Source: HGM12713 sp045593725 (GTDB taxonomy: Bacteria > Bacillota > Clostridia > Oscillospirales > CAG-272). Taken from it: DNA of 25,244 bases. Position numbers and translations under genes: made by a program. How positions within the stretch are numbered: the first letter of the stretch is position 1; each line of letters opens with the position of its first letter. Below are positions 7,382 to 14,662 of the stretch, piece after piece. The DNA lies in assembly GCA_045593725.1 (NCBI GenBank), contig JAZNXE010000004.1, forward strand, positions 1 to 25,244. Reading direction: 5' to 3'. The notes below the pieces were generated by a model, which made no database searches, was not told the origin of the DNA, and saw nothing but the letters and a program-made list of their open reading frames with translations.

Positions 7382-8362
7382 TTAAAACATATAGATTATG
7401 GACGCGATAACGTAAAATACAAAGCATGCTATTGTAGAAGGCTCTTTAATTACTGAGATGTAAGAGGCTCTTATTTGCGCGGGGGATGAAAGAACAGGCT
7501 TTCGGTAGCTTGAGGAAGCTCCGTCATAAAGATACTTTTTATAAAGCCTTGCCGCCTCGTGACAGAATAACGCGCCCGAGAGCAAAAAGAAGAACGCCAC
7601 AAGGAAAAGGAAGAAGTTAGAGCTTCCGGTTATTCTGTAAAGCGTGTTCATATAAGGCTGACCGAAAAGTCCGAACACATTGTAGAGAACGTGTGAGAGC
7701 ATAGCGCCGATAAGTGAGCGCGAGCCGTATAAAACCATAGCGAGGACAGCGCCCGAAAACAGATACACAAGTATGTTTACGGGGTTGAAATGCAGCATAG
7801 CGAAGAAGACAGAGGAAAATACCACCGCCCTGAAAACACCGCCGTTTTCATATTCATAGCAAAGAATTCCTCTGAATATGAATTCCTCGCATATCGCGGG
7901 AATAAGGGCGTAGGCTGCCAGCAAATAGAGATTTGAGGGCAGCGAACCGTCGGTCTTGGATATAAAGGTGTCATAAAGCGAAAAGTTTTGCGACAGCGAG
8001 TCAAGACCGCCCAGAAGCATACTTATGAGCAGACCGCCCGATATCATAAGGAGGGCAGAGCTTACTATAAGCAATATGGAATTAGGCTTGGGTAGGCGAA
8101 GCCGCAATCCCTTTATATAGTTCTCTCCGCTGAATCTGCACCATATTGCTCCGGGAAGGAGAAATATCATAAGCTGCAGGATAACTACACTGTAATATTC
8201 ATTTTCTCTGTTTATAAACGCCACGTCAATGAGCTTGGTCAGCAGAAGCAGAACGTAGGTGGCAAGCACTACCGAGGTAGGGGTAAGCACTATCCCTTTT
8301 TGCTTTGCGTTGACGTTTTGACTCTTTTTTGCGTTAAATATTTTTGGAAAACGAAATTTCAT
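7382..8362 (-). CDS. CPBP family intramembrane metalloprotease (CAAX protease/bacteriocin-processing family)
   Basis: This 326-residue membrane protein has all ABI/CPBP motifs: EEFIFRG (159-165), FAMLH (187-191) and SHVLYN with His224 and Asn228, which together form the glutamate/histidine active site. There are about eight hydrophobic segments, and the N-terminus is basic. Members cleave CAAX-type or signal-like substrates, process bacteriocins or act as scaffolds; the substrate here is unknown. Its ATG overlaps the stop of the folate cyclo-ligase gene as ATGA, so it is the last cistron of the hisS operon. No bacteriocin gene is visible nearby, so a self-immunity role has no support from the context. 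Confidence 0.92.
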   Translation of the reverse strand: MKFRFPKIFNAKKSQNVNAKQKGIVLTPTSVVLATYVLLLLTKLIDVAFINRENEYYSVVILQLMIFLLPGAIWCRFSGENYIKGLRLRLPKPNSILLIVSSALLMISGGLLISMLLGGLDSLSQNFSLYDTFISKTDGSLPSNLYLLAAYALIPAICEEFIFRGILCYEYENGGVFRAVVFSSVFFAMLHFNPVNILVYLFSGAVLAMVLYGSRSLIGAMLSHVLYNVFGLFGQPYMNTLYRITGSSNFFLFLVAFFFLLSGALFCHEAARLYKKYLYDGASSSYRKPVLSSPAQIRASYISVIKEPSTIACFVFYVIASIIYMF

Positions 8363-8940
8363 TTTGTTTTTAAGACTCCTGTTTGAGTAATAAGGACATC
8401 GACGGGGATATCTGTGGGTAGAGCTGGGAGTCGGGGTGATATAAATTCATCAAAGGCAACACCAACACTCGTGCCCCCGAAGGTAGGCAAAAATCTGTCG
8501 TAGTAGCCCTTGCCGTATCCAAGGCGGAAGCCTTGCTTGTCATAGGATAGGGCAGGTACTACGCACAAGGAGCTTTCGGTTAAGATAGGCGTGGATGCGC
8601 TTTCTCTTGGCTCATATATGCCATAAGTCCCCTGGCTTAATTCATTAAGGTCAGCCACCAAGCGAAAATCAAGGGTAAGGGTGTTGGCGCGTGAGATTGG
8701 AAAGGCAACGCTCTTGCCCCTTTTTAAAGCCTCGTCCATAGCTATGAAAAGCTCCGGCTCATTTCTTGTGGGGTAGAAGAACAGAACCGTGTCCGCTCTC
8801 TCAAATTCGGGTAGAGATAAGAGGGCTTTGGAAATATCCGCGCTTGCGTTCTCGATTTCTGCCCTTGTTAAGGCGCGTCTTTTGTCGAGAAAAATTCTTC
8901 GCAGCTCTTTTTTATAAGCAGTGATATCGGTAAAGCTCAT
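8359..8940 (-). CDS. 5-formyltetrahydrofolate cyclo-ligase
   Basis: This enzyme uses ATP to convert 5-formyl-tetrahydrofolate to 5,10-methenyl-tetrahydrofolate, returning a storage or inhibitory folate to one-carbon metabolism. The 193-residue chain has the N-terminal basic segment (AYKKELRRIFLDKRRAL, 8-24), FFYPTRNEPEL (54-64) and the family signature GFRLGYGKGYYDRF (137-150). Length is normal. I chose the ATG at 8938-8940, one base after the stop of the DJ-1-like gene (TGATATG), which points to coupled translation. A GTG seven codons further up lacks any ribosome binding site. Names used elsewhere for this gene are fau, ygfA, yqgN or fthC. Confidence 0.94.
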   Translation of the reverse strand: MSFTDITAYKKELRRIFLDKRRALTRAEIENASADISKALLSLPEFERADTVLFFYPTRNEPELFIAMDEALKRGKSVAFPISRANTLTLDFRLVADLNELSQGTYGIYEPRESASTPILTESSLCVVPALSYDKQGFRLGYGKGYYDRFLPTFGGTSVGVAFDEFISPRLPALPTDIPVDVLITQTGVLKTK

Positions 8941-8941
8941 A

Positions 8942-9490
8942 TCAGTCAGCAATGATGGCACGGCGCAGATTGTCTGCTTTTTCCTTGCCGCAGAATATCT
9001 CCACTATCTTGAGTCCAAGCTCTTGCGCCACTCCCATTCCTGCCGCCGTGAGTATTTTTCCGTCAAGGACTACCTTGCTTTGGGAGATCTTCGCTCCCCT
9101 TAGCCTGTCCTCAAATCCCGGGTAGCAGATAGCATCCTTACCCCTAAGAAGCCCCATATCACCCAGTATAGAGGGGGCGGCACAGATAGCCGTAATATAG
9201 CTTCCTTCCTTTACCGCTCTCTGTATGGCGCCTATAACGGTGTCGCTTGCGGCAAGATTGAGGGTTCCCGGCATACCGCCCGGTAGAAATATCATATCAG
9301 CCCTCGTGTCAGCGAGGCGGTCAAAATCACAGTCGCTCATATCGGTCTTTACCGTTATATTGTGAGCGCCTGTTATCTCATTGCCGCCTATCCCTACGGT
9401 AGTAACATTAAGTCCCGCGCGGCGCATAAGGTCAAGGGGCAGGAGTGCCTCTATTTCCTCAAAGCCGTTTGCGATAAACATATATATCAT
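8942..9490 (-). CDS. DJ-1/PfpI family protein (DJ-1 subfamily)
   Basis: This 182-residue protein is of the DJ-1 type. GFEEIE (9-14) carries the conserved Glu, PGGMPG (70-75) forms the loop near the active site, and the nucleophile elbow TAICAAP holds Cys103, matching Glu18 and Cys106 of human DJ-1. Roles in the family range from glyoxalase or deglycase activity to oxidative stress sensing; ThiJ-style labels are historical. Which applies here is unknown. The start at 9490 has GGAG 5 nt upstream, 13 bp after the hisS stop. It sits inside the hisS operon, which suggests constitutive expression. Confidence 0.9.
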   Translation of the reverse strand: MIYMFIANGFEEIEALLPLDLMRRAGLNVTTVGIGGNEITGAHNITVKTDMSDCDFDRLADTRADMIFLPGGMPGTLNLAASDTVIGAIQRAVKEGSYITAICAAPSILGDMGLLRGKDAICYPGFEDRLRGAKISQSKVVLDGKILTAAGMGVAQELGLKIVEIFCGKEKADNLRRAIIAD

Positions 9491-9503
9491 AATTGCTCCG
9501 TCC

Positions 9504-10802
9504 TCAGGAGAGTGCACCGACAAGGTCGGATACCGACACGGCAGTTTCCTCGCGTGTTTCTAAGTTCTTTATTTTTACGGTACTATTCTCAGCCTCGCTT
9601 GAGCCCATAATGAGCACGTGGCTGTAATGACCCTTGACGGCATAGTCTATCTGCTTCCCGAATTTTTTAGAACCAACGTAAACGCTGGCAGTTATGCCGT
9701 TCTGACGGAGAGTGTCAGCGATGGTAAGATATTTTTCGTAGGGGACGTCATCAAAGCGAGTGATAAGAACCTTGACACCCGTTTTGTAGATATCGGGAAC
9801 GAGATTGTGAGTGAAAAGGAAGTTTTCAAGTGTAACGTCACCCATTCCGTAGCCGACACCCGAAATTTTTGCGTTCTTGGCAAACATACCCACAAGATTA
9901 TCATAGCGTCCGCCGCCGAACATAGCGCGGTTATTCTCGGGTGCTTCGTCGAACACCTCAAAGACAGTACCCGTGTAATAATCAAGACCTCTTATGATAC
10001 CAAAATCAAATACGCAGTACTTGTCAAGTCCCGTTTTTTCAAGCATATCAAAGAGCGACAGCAGCTCCTGTGTCCCAACAGACTCGGGGCAGAGAGCGGT
10101 AGCCTCTCTTACGCTCATAGAGTAAAGCGAGTCTATGAGTGCTATTTGCTCATCCGCTATGCCCAGCTCATTAAGCTCCTTGACGTAGCTTTCACGCGGT
10201 ATTTTGTTTTTCTTATCGACTATCTTGGATACCTTTTTAGCGCCGTCGGCATCGGTCTTACATATAGCGGCGATAACGTCGTTGAAGAAGCGGCGGTTGT
10301 TTATATGCACCTTAAACATAGTTTCATCCGCACCAAAGGAGCGCAGAACTGCTATGGCACTTTCGATAACGTCAAGGTCTGCCTCGTAGGTGTCGCATCC
10401 GAAGACGTCAACGTTGAGCTGCCAGAATTCACGAAGCCTTCCGCGCTGAGGACGCTCGTATCGGTACATATTTGGTATTGAGAACCATTTAAGAGGGTAG
10501 TTAAGCTCACCCATTTTTGCCGCTACTATTCGAGCAACAGAGGGGGTCATCTCGGGACGGATAGCAAGGCGTCTGCCGCCGCGGTCGGTGAAGTTGTAGG
10601 TCTGCTCGTTGGCTATCTCCTCGCCGCTCTTGGCGATATATATTTCAAGAGATTCCAGCATAGGACCGTTATATTCCTCGTAGGAGGCAAGCTCAAGGGC
10701 TTGTCTTATCTTCCCGAAGAACCAATTACGCAGGCGCATATCGTCGGGGTAAAAATCACGTGTTCCTTTATAGGGTTGGGTAGGAAGAAGCTGTGCGCAC
10801 AT
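9504..10802 (-). CDS. hisS: Histidyl-tRNA synthetase
   Basis: This cytoplasmic class II synthetase charges tRNA-His with histidine. The 432 residues show YKGTRDFYP near the N-terminus and class II motif 2 (YRYERPQRGRLREFWQLN). They also show the histidine-specific loop GLDYYTGTVFEV, motif 3 region (SGVGYGMGDVTLENF) and an anticodon-binding domain from about residue 335 on. Length is typical. It heads a four-gene minus-strand operon with DJ-1, folate cyclo-ligase and CPBP genes. A consensus promoter lies about 65 bp upstream. AAAGGA lies 10 nt before the ATG. The leader is short and shows no T-box. Confidence 0.97.
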   Translation of the reverse strand: MCAQLLPTQPYKGTRDFYPDDMRLRNWFFGKIRQALELASYEEYNGPMLESLEIYIAKSGEEIANEQTYNFTDRGGRRLAIRPEMTPSVARIVAAKMGELNYPLKWFSIPNMYRYERPQRGRLREFWQLNVDVFGCDTYEADLDVIESAIAVLRSFGADETMFKVHINNRRFFNDVIAAICKTDADGAKKVSKIVDKKNKIPRESYVKELNELGIADEQIALIDSLYSMSVREATALCPESVGTQELLSLFDMLEKTGLDKYCVFDFGIIRGLDYYTGTVFEVFDEAPENNRAMFGGGRYDNLVGMFAKNAKISGVGYGMGDVTLENFLFTHNLVPDIYKTGVKVLITRFDDVPYEKYLTIADTLRQNGITASVYVGSKKFGKQIDYAVKGHYSHVLIMGSSEAENSTVKIKNLETREETAVSVSDLVGALS

Positions 10803-10864
10803 ATCTCGAATGTCCTTTCAAACATAAAATTACTTTTATAGCAAGATACAACTCGCTATCTTAC

Positions 10865-10893
10865 ATTATATCATAAGCGTAAGCTTTTGTCAA
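10865..10893 (-). promoter_or_regulatory. Consensus vegetative promoter of the hisS operon
   Basis: On the minus strand TTGACA (10888-10893) and TATAAT (10865-10870) are 17 nt apart, a perfect sigma-A promoter. The leader of about 55 nt contains a weak inverted repeat (ATAGCGAG/CTTGCTAT) and no T-box antiterminator. Confidence 0.9.
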
Positions 10894-10950
10894 TTACTCA
10901 AAACCCACAAAAAGCTTTTATTTCATTGAAGGTATAATTCCTTTAAACTC

Positions 10951-10978
10951 TTGACTTTGCTTTTTTTGATGGTATAAT
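10951..10978 (+). promoter_or_regulatory. Vegetative promoter of the degenerate ABC transporter operon
   Basis: TTGACT (10951-10956) and TATAAT (10973-10978) are 16 nt apart. The leader to the ATG at 11090 is about 105 nt. A second TATAAT at 10933-10938 has no good -35 element. Confidence 0.8.
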
Positions 10979-11089
10979 TATTTTATATAAACTTATGTAA
11001 AAAAACACATATAACGGTCAGATAATATTCAAGAGCACAACACACACAGGTGCTATTATTTAAAATAAAGACAACAGTAGGAGGTTAAT

Positions 11090-11842
11090 ATGAGCTTGCT
11101 TCTGGTAAAGGGATTAAATAAAATAAACGCAGAGGGGGCGGGACTTAAGGATATATCCTTTTGTATAGAAGAAAAAGGGGTTTACGGATTTCTCGGAAAG
11201 ACGGACTCGGGAAAGGGTCTGCTTTGCAGTGTTCTTGCGGGTGCTTGTGAGAAGGACAGCGGAAGCATTATATACAAGGAAAATGAGCTTTACGCAAAAG
11301 AAAAGCAGACGGCAGGGATAAAGCGCAAGATAGGATACGTTCCGCAAAAGAGCTTTTTTGACAGTGATATGACCGTATTTGAGGTGCTTGACCTGCTTGG
11401 TAAAGCTAAGAGAGTCTATCCCGATAAACGATTCAGGCAGATAAAGGAGGCTCTTGAGCTTACGGGACTTTCGGGTAAGCGGGAATGCCTTGTGGAGGAT
11501 TTGTCACTCTCGGAGAGAAAGCGGCTGAGTATTGCTGCGGCTCTTCTGGGCAACCCCGACGTTATAATTATGGACGAGCCATTGCAGTATCTTGACAGTA
11601 AGCAGGCGGAGGAGATAAGGGGACTTATAGCTATGCTCGGCAAGAAAAGGGTAGTGCTTTTATTCAGCGCGCGAGCAGATGATATTGGTAAAATGAGCGA
11701 TAAAGTAGGATTTCTGCACTGCGGTGAGCTGATACTGTGGGAGGATACCCGCCAGCTTATGAAAAAGCTTGATGAAAATTCCCTCGGAACTCTTGACGAC
11801 GCTTTATGCGCTTTGACCGATAATGCTCTGGAGGAAAATTGA
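11090..11842 (+). CDS. ABC transporter ATP-binding protein with degenerate ATPase motifs
   Basis: This 250-residue protein has the overall fold pattern of an ABC ATPase of the ABC-2/GldA class but several key residues are changed. Walker A reads GKTDSGKG (36-43), with Gly43 where Ser/Thr is expected. The signature reads LSLSERKRL (138-146) instead of LSGGQ. The H-loop region reads LLFSARADD (190-198), without the switch His. The Q-loop (VPQ, Gln86) and Walker B VIIMDEP (158-164) are kept. It may bind ATP poorly, hydrolyse it slowly or act structurally. AGGAGG lies 5 nt before the ATG. Its stop overlaps the next gene by one base (TGATG), so the two proteins are made together and probably form one complex. 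Confidence 0.88.
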   Translation: MSLLLVKGLNKINAEGAGLKDISFCIEEKGVYGFLGKTDSGKGLLCSVLAGACEKDSGSIIYKENELYAKEKQTAGIKRKIGYVPQKSFFDSDMTVFEVLDLLGKAKRVYPDKRFRQIKEALELTGLSGKRECLVEDLSLSERKRLSIAAALLGNPDVIIMDEPLQYLDSKQAEEIRGLIAMLGKKRVVLLFSARADDIGKMSDKVGFLHCGELILWEDTRQLMKKLDENSLGTLDDALCALTDNALEEN

Positions 11843-13989
11843 TGAGAGTAGTATTTGAAAGAGAATTTAAGGCTTTGTTCCGTAATATAAGAGCCGTGAT
11901 ATGCATTACGCTTCTAATGGCGGCGTCTGGTGTATTTTTGGTGGTAAACAGTCTTTTGACGGGATACTCGGGAATACAGTCGGTGTTTTCCAATATGTCC
12001 TTGGTGGCGGCACTTGCTATACCGCCCGTGGCAACGGCGTCTATAAATTCGGAAAAGAAAAATCAGACAGACCTATTTTTGTTCTCCCTGCCTATTACAA
12101 GATGGGAAATAGTTCTTGGGAAATTCCTTGCTATACTCACATTCTTTATGATACCTACCGCTATGATGGCGCTCTATCCCTTGACGCTGGCGCTTCTTGG
12201 GGCGAGAGGGGCGGCTCAGGGGTATGTAATACTGTTTATGTTTGTTTTTGTTCAGGCGTTTTTTATTGCTCTGTCACTTATGCTTTCAGCATTTTTGAAA
12301 AAGCCGTGGGTTGCCATGCTTGTAGCCTACGGCGTAAACGTAGCCTTGTTCGTGCTTGGTATGATATCCGTGCTTTTTGGAGGCGCGGCAGAGTATATAC
12401 TTAAGTGGATATCTCCCTTCAGACGCTTTGACCCCATTGTGTTTGACCTTTTTGACCTGACCTCAATACTGTTCTATGCCTCGTTTGCCCTTCTGTTTGT
12501 TGCCGTAGCGGTTGTGGGAGTAGGCAGAAACGATTCACCTTCTTTGAATGTAAGGAAGAAGAATGGCAAAAAAGCTCTTGTGTGCGCCCTTATGGCAGGT
12601 ATAATCCTTACTGTAAACGTGGGAGCATCCGTTATTCCCCAGCATATCACTCGCCTTGACGTGAGTACCAATAAGCTATACGGCGTAAGTAAGAGCACTC
12701 AAAGCTATCTTAAGTCCCTTGACCAAGAGATTACCGTGTATCTCCTCGATCCCAGCGCCTTGGAGGAAAAGCTCCACTCGTTTATAAAGCGTTACTGCGC
12801 CCTCTCGGATAAGATAACCTTAAATGAAATCGATACTACAAGACAGACCGATTTTCTGAATAAATACGGTCTGAGCACAACACCCTCGTCTTACAGTATG
12901 ATAATCGAGAGCGACAGGAGATACAAGCTTGTGGATTCCGAGGAATGCTTTGCGTGCTATTATGAGGGGGATAACCAATATCTGCAAGGGGGACCAATGT
13001 CGCCCTCAGAATATATGTACTATTATAATCAGCTCTACAATTATTACAAGGCGAACGGGGCTTCGAGCGAACAGCTATCCGAGATAATAGAATCTCTCGC
13101 TAATGACAGTGTATATAAGCTTAAGGCGGAGGAGCCTATGACTACGGCAATAGAGTACGTTACCGCTGACAAGATACCTACTGTGTATTTGGTATCCAAT
13201 CACGGGGAGAAAAGCACCTCAGCCAATTCCTTGGATATTTCTGCGGGGATACCCGAAAATGCTACCACACTTATAATCAATGACCCGGACAGCGATTACA
13301 GTGAGGGTGAGATATCAGATATACTCAAATTCAGCGACAGAGGCGGAAGATTGCTTATCGTTACGGATGGTCAGCTCAAGGATAAACCAAATCTCAAGCG
13401 CTTGATAGCGGCCTTCGGTCTTTCTGCCGAGGAGAAGGTGCTGAGTGTTAACGGAAGCACAGACGTGAGCGCTACGGTAAACAGCGCAAATGAGGTCCTT
13501 GGCGGACTGGGTACGGCAAGTATAACTATATCCGGGGCAAACGCTATAAACAAGTCCGAGATAGAAGATCTTGATTTTGTGCCGTTGCTTACAGTAAAGC
13601 TTGACGGAGAAGCCGATGAAAGTGCCGACAAGGTTATCGCAATGTCGGTAACCAAGGGCACAACGCCCAAACTCGTATGGTTTACGGGAGGAGATTCCTT
13701 TGCAAAGAATACCTCAGGAATGACCCAAGAAGAGCTTGAACAGTATTATTATATGCTGACACTGAGAAATGCCACCTTGGAATGGCTGAAGGTAAGCTTT
13801 GCTTCCACCCTTTCCTTTGATGGGGCTAAGGAATATACAGCGCAGATTATAGACGTCAGTACAGGTGCGGCAACATGGGCAGGCGTAATATTTATAGTAT
13901 TGATACCGATGTCCGTGTTGGGCGGAGCTATTCTGAACAGATACGTGAGAAAGAAGAGAAGTGCTTTGGCGAGAATTTTTAAAGAGTAA
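11842..13989 (+). CDS. GldF-GldG-like fusion: ABC-2 permease plus auxiliary extracellular domain
   Basis: This 715-residue protein looks like two subunits joined. Residues 1-228 form an ABC-2 permease with about six helices (for example FFMIPTAMMALYPLTLALLG, 101-120). A basic cytosolic linker (235-244) and another helix (about 246-264) follow. RLDVSTNKLYGVSKSTQSYL (271-290) then begins a GldG-type ABC_transp_aux domain, which faces outside and runs to about residue 670. A final helix and a basic end (RKKRSALARIF) close the chain. In Flavobacteria GldF and GldG are separate and needed for gliding; Firmicutes relatives have no known substrate. GGAGG lies 8 nt before the ATG. The residues before that ATG would overlap the previous gene's end. 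Confidence 0.87.
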   Translation: MRVVFEREFKALFRNIRAVICITLLMAASGVFLVVNSLLTGYSGIQSVFSNMSLVAALAIPPVATASINSEKKNQTDLFLFSLPITRWEIVLGKFLAILTFFMIPTAMMALYPLTLALLGARGAAQGYVILFMFVFVQAFFIALSLMLSAFLKKPWVAMLVAYGVNVALFVLGMISVLFGGAAEYILKWISPFRRFDPIVFDLFDLTSILFYASFALLFVAVAVVGVGRNDSPSLNVRKKNGKKALVCALMAGIILTVNVGASVIPQHITRLDVSTNKLYGVSKSTQSYLKSLDQEITVYLLDPSALEEKLHSFIKRYCALSDKITLNEIDTTRQTDFLNKYGLSTTPSSYSMIIESDRRYKLVDSEECFACYYEGDNQYLQGGPMSPSEYMYYYNQLYNYYKANGASSEQLSEIIESLANDSVYKLKAEEPMTTAIEYVTADKIPTVYLVSNHGEKSTSANSLDISAGIPENATTLIINDPDSDYSEGEISDILKFSDRGGRLLIVTDGQLKDKPNLKRLIAAFGLSAEEKVLSVNGSTDVSATVNSANEVLGGLGTASITISGANAINKSEIEDLDFVPLLTVKLDGEADESADKVIAMSVTKGTTPKLVWFTGGDSFAKNTSGMTQEELEQYYYMLTLRNATLEWLKVSFASTLSFDGAKEYTAQIIDVSTGAATWAGVIFIVLIPMSVLGGAILNRYVRKKRSALARIFKE

Positions 13990-14020
13990 CAAAATGATTC
14001 AGCCTATTTTAAATTAAAAA

Positions 14021-14053
14021 AGCAAAGCCACCAGCATAGCTGGTGGCTTTGCT
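14021..14053 (-). terminator. Terminator of the tRNA operon, between convergent units
   Basis: A perfect 15-bp hairpin (14021-14035 with 14039-14053, loop of 3) is followed on the minus strand by a T-rich tail (complement of 14010-14020). It lies right after the tRNA-Glu 3' end. On the plus strand there is no T run, so it is a weaker stop for the ABC operon ending at 13989. Confidence 0.9.
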
Positions 14054-14058
14054 ATATG

Positions 14059-14133
14059 TGGTGACCCGTGGGAGAATCGAACTCCCGTTACCGCCGTGAA
14101 AGGGCGGTGTCTTAGCCGCTTGACCAACGGGCC
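14059..14133 (-). tRNA. tRNA-Glu (anticodon TTC)
   Basis: On the minus strand the acceptor stem pairs GGCCCGT with ACGGGTC (one G-U pair). The anticodon stem-loop is CCGCC-CTTTCAC-GGCGG, giving anticodon TTC. The T-loop reads GTTCGATTC, discriminator is A and CCA is encoded. It is 75 nt long with CCA and lies 2 bp from tRNA-Met. Confidence 0.97.
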
Positions 14134-14135
14134 GT

Positions 14136-14212
14136 TGGTAGCGGGAATTGGACTTGAACCCATGACCTACCGGGTATGAACCGGTTGCTCTAGCCAACTG
14201 AGCTATCCCGCC
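14136..14212 (-). tRNA. tRNA-Met (anticodon CAT)
   Basis: On the minus strand the acceptor stem pairs GGCGGGA with TCCCGCT, the first pair being G-U. The D-arm reads TAGCTCAGTTGGCTAGAGC, the anticodon stem-loop is CCGGT-TCATACC-CGG with anticodon CAT, the T-loop is GTTCAAGTC, and CCA is encoded. The paired 1-72 end argues for an elongator; a lysidine-modified tRNA-Ile(CAT) cannot be fully excluded by eye. Confidence 0.95.
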
Positions 14213-14243
14213 ACATCGCTTACTTTCTCGCAAGCGCTTGACT

Positions 14244-14272
14244 ATTATACCATATCATATTTTCTTTGTCAA
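14244..14272 (-). promoter_or_regulatory. Consensus promoter of the tRNA-Met/tRNA-Glu operon
   Basis: On the minus strand TTGACA (14267-14272) and TATAAT (14244-14249) are exactly 17 nt apart, about 30 bp upstream of tRNA-Met. Confidence 0.92.
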
Positions 14273-14386
14273 TACCTTTTTTGAAAATTTTATAAAATTC
14301 ATTCTTCTTTTATTTGTATAAAATGGAGTTGAAATTTGTTGAAAGCTTGAATTATTTTTTCATTTTTAATAAATAGTTTTTATTTG

Positions 14387-14415
14387 TTTACAAATGTTAA
14401 AAGATATGATATAAT
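14387..14415 (+). promoter_or_regulatory. Vegetative promoter of the HTH-phosphohexomutase gene
   Basis: TTTACA (14387-14392) and TATAAT (14410-14415) are 17 nt apart. The leader to the ATG at 14663 is about 240 nt, which is the longest in this window. Confidence 0.82.
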
Positions 14416-14530
14416 AAATTTGTAAAAACATGAAGGACACAGATTATACAATGAAAATGATTTTGTAGTGTCAATAACTGTTGTCAAAAACGGTCGTTTT
14501 AAAATAATAAAAGCTCCATTTTTTAAAAAC

Positions 14531-14580
14531 AAGCATCGAGAGCAACCTGCGGTTGCTAAAACTTCAAGGAGAAGTTGCTT
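14531..14580 (+). promoter_or_regulatory. Structured leader segment, possible three-way junction
   Basis: Within the long leader, AAGC (14531-14534) can pair with GCTT (14577-14580) around two hairpins: AGCAACC/GGTTGCT (14541-14547 with 14551-14557) and AACTTC/GAAGTT (14560-14565 with 14571-14576). No T run follows, so it is not a terminator. It matches no riboswitch that I know. The rest of 14273-14662 is very AT-rich with no convincing gene. Confidence 0.45.
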
Positions 14581-14662
14581 GATAATATGTCAGATATTTG
14601 ATATTATATACAAAATCAATAAATATAATATAATACATATTAACATATAAAGGAGAAAAAAG

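Noticed and set aside
9618..10481. Long plus-strand open frame (287 codons) opposite hisS
   Set aside because: It is antisense to the clearly coding hisS gene, has no ribosome binding site and no family motif; it reflects codon bias of the real gene.
10803..10860. T-box leader for hisS
   Set aside because: The leader is only about 55 nt and has no specifier loop or T-box sequence.
14468..14650. 60-codon plus-strand frame in the leader of the HTH-mutase gene
   Set aside because: GTG start without a ribosome binding site, very AT-rich and overlapping the structured leader; it does not look like a leader peptide.
14416..14662. glmS-type ribozyme before the GlmM-like gene
   Set aside because: I could not find the conserved core of the glmS ribozyme, and the gene encodes a mutase, not GlmS.
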